From NCBI RefSeq assembly GCF_000878195.1, contig NZ_JXST01000004.1, forward strand, positions 124,001 to 188,000: a DNA stretch of 64,000 bases, given 5' to 3'. Shown in pieces: positions 58,588 through 64,000 of this stretch. The notes beneath the pieces were generated by a model that searched no databases, had not been told where the DNA came from, and saw only the letters and a list, made by a program, of their open reading frames with translations. How positions within the stretch are numbered: the first letter of the stretch is position 1; every line of letters starts with the position of its first letter. The translations under genes were made by a program, and so were the position numbers. This DNA comes from Mycolicibacterium llatzerense (GTDB taxonomy: Bacteria > Actinomycetota > Actinomycetes > Mycobacteriales > Mycobacteriaceae).

Positions 58588-59408
58588 CGCTCCGGTTGTA
58601 TTGGGGCGGCGAATCCTGCACCGGCCCACAGTCGGCGTTCTGCGCGCTTCATCTAACGGTGCACGCGACTCGACTCCACGGCCCCGGCGTGTTGGCTGTG
58701 GCGCGGCTTTCCCCTGGGCCGCGGGCGGACCGACCGGCCCTCGGGGCTGGCTCGGTGGTGGGGTGGCCCGCCCGCGGCGGTCCGTGGCCATACCGGTTCG
58801 CTGCAGCGTTCACAGCAACGTCACCGCTGATGTAATTCGACGAGCTGCCGCGGTTGGCCGCACCGACGGCCTCCTCGCGGTTTTGGAGCCTGTGTCACAG
58901 TAGCATAGTGCCACAGTAGTAATGCGCGTGTTTTCCTTGATGGCCGCTCAGCGAGGCGTGTATGCAGCGTTTTGGGTTGTCCGACTTATCAATTCGTCGC
59001 CGGTTCCAACGGCCCGGATCTGAAGCCTGAGCGCCAATCTTGGCTCTTGTAGGGGAATGCCTGCGAAGAACTCCGATGGCGGGGCCCGCGCCGAGGGTGT
59101 TCGTCTCGTGGTCTCGTGGGGCGATCGACGTTAGTGGGGCTCCATGGACACGGATCGGCAGTCGCTACGAAAATTGCTGCAGCCCTCTAGAACTCGATCT
59201 ATATAACGGTTTTATAACGGTGGCGTCGCCGTTGCGTGCGATGCCCTGCGGGTGAAACCGCTGATCAGGCAGGCATTCAACAGAAGGCGGAGCGCAACGG
59301 CATTGCAATTGGCATCCTTGATTGAGCGGTCGCTGTGTGTCTACTGTCAGCAAACCCGATGACTTGAACTGACGATGATCGATGACCGTTCGGTGGTGAC
59401 TTTTCTCT
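58588..59408. other. 820-base gap before ectA without a supported gene
   Basis: Short open frames here lack ribosome sites, homology or plausible composition. The gap holds a CACAGTAG direct repeat (58896 and 58912) and, 188 bases before the ectA start, an 11-bp-period direct repeat (59202-59221). The second half is less GC-rich, consistent with a long regulated promoter, or with degraded island DNA. Confidence 0.6.
59202..59221. promoter_or_regulatory. 11-bp-period direct repeat upstream of the ectoine operon
   Basis: TATAACGGT occurs at 59202-59210 and 59213-59221, giving ATAAC-N6-ATAAC. Direct repeats phased by one helical turn are the binding pattern of OmpR-family regulators such as MtrA or GlnR, both linked in actinobacteria to osmotic or nitrogen control of ect genes. 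Which regulator applies is inference. Confidence 0.55.
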
Positions 59409-59954
59409 GTGATGCCCGATGTCAACTGCGCGCTCCCGCGCCCCGAAACTGCCTTGCTGCGCGCCCCTTGTGGCACCGACGCAATCGCAATCCGAAGCCT
59501 CGCCGCCGCCACCGGCGTGCTCGATGTGAACTCCACCTATGCGTACCTGCTGCTGGCCACTGATTTCGCGGCCAGCTCCATCGTCGCGGAAAAAGCCGGC
59601 GAAATCTGTGGATTCATCACCGGCTACCACCCACCGCCGCGGCCGGACGTCTTGTTCGTCTGGCAGGTCGCGGTGGCGCCGCACTCGCAAGGGCAGGGGC
59701 TGGCCGGTGTCATGCTCGACGCGCTGGTGCATCGCATTCGCACCGAACGCCGGGGCCATCCGGTCACAGTTGAAGCGACGGTAGCGCCCGGCAATACCGC
59801 CTCTCGTAATTTCTTCGGAGCGTTCGCGCGCCGTCATGGCGTGCCAACGGTTGAGTTTTCACATTTTGGCGCCGAGCTACTCGACGCCGACGGCGGCCAC
59901 GAAGACGAGCCGATGCTGCGGATCGGCCCACTCGTGGCACCACTGCCAAGCTGA
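59409..59954 (+). CDS. ectA: L-2,4-diaminobutyrate N-gamma-acetyltransferase EctA
   Basis: 181-residue GNAT enzyme, second step of ectoine synthesis. GVLDVNSTYAYLLLATDFA is the EctA signature; the acetyl-CoA loop is VAVAPHSQGQGLAGVML; it ends in FARRHGVPTVEF. GTG 59409 or ATG 59412 is the start. It is separated from ectB by 75 bases. Confidence 0.93.
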   Translation: MMPDVNCALPRPETALLRAPCGTDAIAIRSLAAATGVLDVNSTYAYLLLATDFAASSIVAEKAGEICGFITGYHPPPRPDVLFVWQVAVAPHSQGQGLAGVMLDALVHRIRTERRGHPVTVEATVAPGNTASRNFFGAFARRHGVPTVEFSHFGAELLDADGGHEDEPMLRIGPLVAPLPS

Positions 59955-60029
59955 CGCGCGATACCCCGGGCTAGTGCCAAATGCACTGTCCCGCTTAAGT
60001 TTCTGTTTGTCTATTGAAAGGAACCAACC

Positions 60030-61316
60030 GTGCTTCTCGCCGACGCCGCACACCTGACCGAGAGCGGCCTGCCAGAAGTCTTCGATAAAGTTGAGTCGGA
60101 AGTCCGCAGCTATTGCCGTGGCTGGCCCACCGTCATGGACACCGCCAGTGGTTCTTGGATCACCGACAACGACGGGCGGCGCTATATCGATTTCTTCGCA
60201 GGCGCAGGGGCTTTGAACTACGGCCACAACAACCCCGCGCTCAAGCAGGCGCTGCTCGAATACCTCGGATCAGACGGGATCGTGCATTCGCTGGACATGG
60301 CGACATCAGCCAAACAGCGCTTTCTGGAGACGTTCCAACAGCTCATCTTGCGGCCGCGAGATTTGGATTTCAAGGTGCAGTTCCCCGGACCGACGGGCAC
60401 CAACGCGGTCGAGTCGGCGCTCAAACTCGCGCGGAAAGTCACCGGACGTGAGTCGATCATCAGCTTTACCAACGCATTTCACGGCATGACGCTGGGTTCG
60501 CTGTCGGTTACCGGAAACTCCATGAAGCGTGCCGGCGCCGGCGTGCCGTTGGTCCACGCAACCCCGATGCCCTATGACAACTATTTCGGTGGTGTTACCG
60601 AGGACTTCCACTGGTTCGAACGAGTCCTCGACGATTCCGGTAGCGGCCTGAACCGGCCAGCCGCGGTGATCGTGGAAACCGTTCAAGGCGAAGGCGGTTT
60701 GAACATCGCCCGCGAAGAGTGGCTACGTGCGCTGGCGGAATTGTGCCGCACCCGCGATATCTTGCTGATCATCGACGACGTGCAGATGGGCTGCGGTCGC
60801 ACCGGTCCCTTCTTCAGCTTCGAAGCCGCCGGGATCGTGCCGGACATCGTGACGCTATCGAAATCGATCAGCGGCTACGGGCTACCGATGGCATTGACTC
60901 TGTTTCGTCGCGAGCTCGACGTCTGGGCGCCCGGCGAGCACAACGGTACCTTTCGCGGCCACAATCCAGCGTTCGTCACGGCCACTGTGGCGCTCGAAAC
61001 ATACTGGAAAGAACCGCAGTTCAGTATCGATACCGCAGTGAAAGGTGAGCTGATCAGGTCGCGGCTCGAGGACATCGCGGCCCGCTACGAGGGCATCGCG
61101 GCCCGTGGCCGCGGCATGGCGCAGGGGCTGAGATTCGCGGACGCCCCACGCGCCGGCGAAGTATGCCGGAATGCGTTCGAACGGGGAGCACTGATGGAAA
61201 CCAGCGGTCCGTCCGACGAAGTGGTCAAACTACTTCCGCCGCTCACCACGTCAGCCGACGATCTGCTGACCGGTCTGGACATCCTGGCCGAGTCCGTCGC
61301 GGCGACCCACGCGTGA
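60030..61316 (+). CDS. ectB: Diaminobutyrate-2-oxoglutarate transaminase EctB
   Basis: 428-residue class III PLP aminotransferase, first step of ectoine synthesis (aspartate semialdehyde to diaminobutyrate). PLP-binding residues: GPTGTNAVESALKLARK phosphate cup, Asp250 (IIDDVQMGCGRTG) and Schiff-base Lys278 (LSKSISGYGLPM). GTG 60030 follows GAAAGGA by about eight bases. 40 bases precede ectC. Confidence 0.94.
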   Translation: MLLADAAHLTESGLPEVFDKVESEVRSYCRGWPTVMDTASGSWITDNDGRRYIDFFAGAGALNYGHNNPALKQALLEYLGSDGIVHSLDMATSAKQRFLETFQQLILRPRDLDFKVQFPGPTGTNAVESALKLARKVTGRESIISFTNAFHGMTLGSLSVTGNSMKRAGAGVPLVHATPMPYDNYFGGVTEDFHWFERVLDDSGSGLNRPAAVIVETVQGEGGLNIAREEWLRALAELCRTRDILLIIDDVQMGCGRTGPFFSFEAAGIVPDIVTLSKSISGYGLPMALTLFRRELDVWAPGEHNGTFRGHNPAFVTATVALETYWKEPQFSIDTAVKGELIRSRLEDIAARYEGIAARGRGMAQGLRFADAPRAGEVCRNAFERGALMETSGPSDEVVKLLPPLTTSADDLLTGLDILAESVAATHA

Positions 61317-61356
61317 TCCGACTACCGCAGACTTAGATGAAAAGAGTTCTTCACCC

Positions 61357-61749
61357 ATGATTGTTCGCACCACGGCAGAGATCACCGGAACCGACCGCGA
61401 CGTGTCAGCCGGAACGTGGCGGTCCAAACGCATCATCCTGGCCGACGACGGGGTCGGATTCTCCTTCCACGAGACCACGATCGAAGCCGGCTCGGTCAGC
61501 GAGTTCCACTACCAGCACCACGTCGAGGCAGTGTGGATCACCGAAGGCCGCGGCACGTTGACCAACCTCGACACCGGGGAGCGCCATGCCCTGGGAACGG
61601 GCACCATGTATCTCCTCAACGGCCATGAACGACACCAGATCCGCTGCGCCGAGCAACTGCGCATGCTCTGCGTCTTCAACCCTCCGGTCACGGGGCGAGA
61701 GGTACACGACGCCAGCGGTGCCTACCCACCCCCGCAGTCGGTCGCATGA
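61357..61749 (+). CDS. ectC: Ectoine synthase EctC
   Basis: 130-residue cupin that cyclises N-gamma-acetyl-diaminobutyrate to ectoine, using a metal bound in the barrel. IIRTTAEI-like start MIVRTTAEITGTDRDV, then SFHETTIEAGSVSEFHYQHH and GTMYLLNGHERHQIRC are typical. The start ATG follows AAAAGAG. The stop overlaps ectD (ATGA). Confidence 0.95.
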   Translation: MIVRTTAEITGTDRDVSAGTWRSKRIILADDGVGFSFHETTIEAGSVSEFHYQHHVEAVWITEGRGTLTNLDTGERHALGTGTMYLLNGHERHQIRCAEQLRMLCVFNPPVTGREVHDASGAYPPPQSVA

Positions 61750-62630
61750 GCGCGCCCGGCGCCGCGACCGCGATCGTCGAAGATCGCTACCCGACCCGCC
61801 TTGGCCATGCCGTCGAGCCCATTCCCCGCAGCGAACCAGTGGTGTGGGGCGGGAAGGCCGACGGCCCGTTGCCGCCGCACGAACTGGCGCGCTTCGATGA
61901 GCTCGGTTATCTCGTCCGCCCGGGCACTCTCACTGATGACCTGATTGGACCGCTGCGCGGCGAAACAGACCGAATCGCAGTAGGTCTCGAGCCGGACGAC
62001 CCACGGATCATTCGGGAACCACGCGGGTCCATCCGCTCGATCTTCGAACCGCATCTGCTCAGCGCGCTGGTCGCGCAGGTGGTCGATCTGGACACGGTGC
62101 TGCCTATCGCGCGCCAACTGCTCGGTAGCGACGTCTATATCCACCAGGCCCGGATCAATCTGATGCCCGGCTTCACCGGCACCGGCTTTTACTGGCATTC
62201 GGACTTCGAGACCTGGCACGCGGAGGACGGCATGGCCGACATCCGCGCGGTGTCCTGCTCGATCGCCTTGACGCGCAACTATCCGTACAACGGGTCACTG
62301 ATGGTGATTCCGGGGTCGCACCACACCTTCTACCCGTGTGTCGGGGCAACCCCGGATAACCACCATGGCACCTCGCTGGTGGCGCAGCAGGTCGGCACGC
62401 CCGATGAGACCACCTTGTGCAAGGCGGTCGATCACCACGGTATCGACCAGTTCACCGGCTCGCCCGGGACGGCACTGTGGTTCGACGCGAACCTGCTGCA
62501 TGGTTCGGGATCGAACATCACACCGCTGCCGCGGTCGAATGTGTTTCTTGTATTCAATTCGGTTGACAACCGACTCGGTGAACCGTTCGCCGCACCGCGG
62601 CCGCGGCCCCGATACCTCGCAGCCAGATAA
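61746..62630 (+). CDS. ectD: Ectoine hydroxylase EctD
   Basis: 294-residue Fe(II)/2-oxoglutarate dioxygenase converting ectoine to 5-hydroxyectoine. Iron triad His151, Asp153 (FYWHSDFETWHAEDGM) and His252 (LLHGSGSN), matching known EctD spacing; RINLMPGFTGTG binds substrate. Translation is coupled to ectC by ATGA, so the cluster makes both ectoine and hydroxyectoine. No aspartokinase (ask_ect) follows. Confidence 0.95.
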   Translation: MSAPGAATAIVEDRYPTRLGHAVEPIPRSEPVVWGGKADGPLPPHELARFDELGYLVRPGTLTDDLIGPLRGETDRIAVGLEPDDPRIIREPRGSIRSIFEPHLLSALVAQVVDLDTVLPIARQLLGSDVYIHQARINLMPGFTGTGFYWHSDFETWHAEDGMADIRAVSCSIALTRNYPYNGSLMVIPGSHHTFYPCVGATPDNHHGTSLVAQQVGTPDETTLCKAVDHHGIDQFTGSPGTALWFDANLLHGSGSNITPLPRSNVFLVFNSVDNRLGEPFAAPRPRPRYLAAR

Positions 62631-62873
62631 CTGCAGCAAGGACGCAACGTAGGCCTGATGCCCGTTACACCATCGTCCCCAGCCGGAAGCGAGGCTCAGG
62701 GCGATGGCGCAACTCGACACTCCGAAACGTCGTGGGCTACGCGGCACCGTCGCGCGTCGGGCGTAGATGCAACGTTCCGTCAGTGCCGCGGACCAGCTCT
62801 CCTGGTGCGCCACAGGCCAATCTCTCGGCACGGCAACGATATTGGGGCGTCGTCCGCGGGGCGGGGGACAGCC

Positions 62874-63362
62874 TCATGGAAGAGGCATGTTCTGCGAGCC
62901 GGGTGCCTGGGTCTGGTGGTGCCACCGGTCCAGCAGAACGGGGATTTCGGCCAGGAGAAATGTGTAGAAGTCGTGCATCTGGGTCAGCCGCTGCCGTGCT
63001 GGGCTGCTGCTGTCGGTGACGGCGATGCCGAGGTCGGCCGCTGAGAGCATGGCCGCGATCGTCTCGTTTTGCGAGGTGAACAGGATCGCCCAGGCATTGT
63101 CACGCAGCCGGTAGTGATCGCGGCGACTGCCCGGTGCGGCGACCCGTTCGGCAAGCCCGACGGAGGTGAGCATTTTCAGGGCTCCAGAGATGGCCCCAGC
63201 ACTGGCATTGAGGGTTGTGGCCAGTTCGCCCATCGTGACGTTGGGCTGTTCGGTGAACAACAACGTGGCCAGCACCCGCGCGGTCATCCGCTGCAATCCG
63301 TGGCTGGTCAACACCACAGCGAGCTGCTCGGCCGCATCTTGCAGACCTGAGGACATATCCAC
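62874..63362 (-). CDS. GbsR/MarR-family regulator
   Basis: 162 residues. Winged helix TMGELATTLNASAGAISGALKML and the AERVAAPGSRRDHYRLRDNAW wing resemble the GbsR-like group, in which Bacillus GbsR controls choline/betaine uptake, while actinobacterial versions often sit beside ABC exporters. GTG 63362 has AGGAGG about eight bases upstream; ATG 63356 is an alternative. Divergent from the ABC gene and convergent with ectD. Confidence 0.82.
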   Translation of the reverse strand: MDMSSGLQDAAEQLAVVLTSHGLQRMTARVLATLLFTEQPNVTMGELATTLNASAGAISGALKMLTSVGLAERVAAPGSRRDHYRLRDNAWAILFTSQNETIAAMLSAADLGIAVTDSSSPARQRLTQMHDFYTFLLAEIPVLLDRWHHQTQAPGSQNMPLP

Positions 63363-63392
63363 GACGAATCCTCCTCACCCCAAACATCCTTC

Positions 63393-63413
63393 ACTATTTT
63401 CTGAAAGTTTAGT
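63393..63413. promoter_or_regulatory. AT-rich near-palindrome between GbsR-like and ABC genes
   Basis: ACTA and TAGT flank a TTTTCTGAAAGTT core, the most AT-rich part of the divergent promoter. Only the outer four bases and a few inner positions pair, so the operator call is tentative. Confidence 0.35.
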
Positions 63414-63500
63414 ACAGTCGATTCCGGTGTTCCGGGAAGTCTGGTCGGAGATGTTGCAGCACTGTGTGTGAGGTGGCTGCACCGACCCGAAAGGCACCCG

Positions 63501-64000
63501 ATGTACAGAAAACCACGCGAAAATGCAGCACCGCCGGCGAACACCGACATCATCAGTGTCGAGGGGCTGACGTTTACCTATCCGAACGCACCCCGCCCCG
63601 CCGTGCGGGGAATGGATTTCACCGTCGCGCGCGGCGAGATCTTCGGTTTCCTCGGCCCCAGCGGTGCCGGGAAATCGACCACCCAGAAGCTGCTCATCGG
63701 ACTGCTTCGGGGCCATGGCGGTCAAGCTGCCGTGTGGGGCCGCGATCCGCTGGCGTGGGGCCGCGATTACTACCAGCGCGTCGGGGTTTCCTTCGAACTG
63801 CCCAACCACTATCACAAGCTCACCGGCGCCGAGAATCTGCGTTTTTTCGCCTCTCTGTATGACGGACCGACCGTGGACCCGACGGCTTTGTTGGACTCAG
63901 TTGGGTTGACTGAGGTCGCCGATACCCGAGTTGGCAAGTATTCCAAGGGAATGCAGATGCGGCTGACCTTCGCACGGTCGCTGATCAACCATCCCGAACT
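63501..64000 (+). CDS. ABC transporter ATP-binding protein (3'-truncated by the window edge)
   Basis: First 166 residues of an ATPase. Walker A GPSGAGKSTTQKLL near residue 54, Q-loop region RVGVSFELPNHYHKLTGAENL, and signature KYSKGMQMRLTFARSL, so the Walker B is just beyond the edge. It resembles drug/antibiotic-type exporters (CcmA family). ATG 63501 follows AAAGG by seven bases. Divergent from the GbsR-like gene, its probable regulator. A permease gene is expected beyond the window. Confidence 0.87.
   Translation, partial: MYRKPRENAAPPANTDIISVEGLTFTYPNAPRPAVRGMDFTVARGEIFGFLGPSGAGKSTTQKLLIGLLRGHGGQAAVWGRDPLAWGRDYYQRVGVSFELPNHYHKLTGAENLRFFASLYDGPTVDPTALLDSVGLTEVADTRVGKYSKGMQMRLTFARSLINHPE

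Noticed and set aside
58596..59255. Short plus-strand frames in the gap before ectA
   Set aside because: No ribosome sites, no recognisable domains and implausible composition; treated as non-coding.
62631..62873. Possible gene between ectD and the GbsR-like regulator
   Set aside because: Open frames are short and overlap the regulator antisense; no start signals or similarity seen.

Overview
The window comes from a GC-rich actinobacterium and almost certainly a rapidly growing Mycobacterium/Mycolicibacterium. It carries a complete mce4 steroid-import operon beside fadD17-fadE26-fadE27-fdxD-hsd4A and fadD19-echA19-cyp142. It also has mycobacterium-type KstR operators and a second block (dedA, fba, DUF3151, M50 protease, purA, thioesterase) that I recognise from memory as matching M. 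tuberculosis Rv0356c-Rv0364. Family names rest on reading the proteins; no database was searched, and Rv equivalences are recollection.

Layout. (1) 1-15700: cholesterol side-chain catabolism. A 5'-truncated cyp142 is followed by a non-steroid insert (MFS transporter, orphan histidine kinase, epimerase). Then come divergent echA19/fadD19, a flavin oxidoreductase, an LpqN-like lipoprotein, an O-methyltransferase, the minus-strand run fadE26-fadE27-fadD17, and divergent fdxD-hsd4A. (2) 15700-26400: yrbE4AB-mce4ABCDEF-mam4AB, a ten-gene import operon behind KstR-like sites and closed by a strong terminator. (3) 26440-32300: trehalose synthase otsA with a 54-aa upstream gene and a small secreted protein, an SDR, a proline/glutamine-rich membrane protein, and a NarL-type two-component pair. 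(4) 32400-38600: MmpL-type transporter, scoAB CoA-transferase with a divergent IclR regulator and matching palindromes, and an LLM oxidoreductase. (5) 38677-51000: DedA, alcohol dehydrogenase, fba, a short membrane protein, DUF3151, a CDF metal exporter, M50 protease, purA, thioesterase, an RND exporter with MarR, a phage-lysin-like DUF1906 pair and a VOC-family gene that lacks its normal N-terminus. (6) 51095-55331: a Tn554-type transposition module of two tyrosine recombinases plus a coiled-coil accessory protein. (7) 55480-64000: accessory, osmoadaptive DNA with an uncharacterised zinc-ribbon protein, a ClC channel with divergent MarR, ectABCD (ectoine and hydroxyectoine), a GbsR/MarR-like regulator and the start of an ABC exporter.

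How it works together. In the first quarter, Mce4 imports sterol; CYP142 (probably fed by a ferredoxin such as FdxD) oxidises the side chain; FadD19/FadD17 form CoA thioesters; FadE26-FadE27, EchA19 and Hsd4A carry out beta-oxidation. KstR-like 14-mers at 5666, 14446, 15725 and 15816 tie these units to one repressor. At the other end, the ClC channel, ectoine operon and neighbouring regulators look like an osmotic-stress island lying directly beyond the recombinase module.

The most unusual items are the Tn554-like trio next to a truncated gene; the three zinc-knuckle-like repeats in its large recombinase; a 15-bp perfect hairpin ending at the ATG of the histidine kinase; a 7-2-7 palindrome upstream of the NarL-type pair; and an 11-bp-period direct repeat upstream of ectA.
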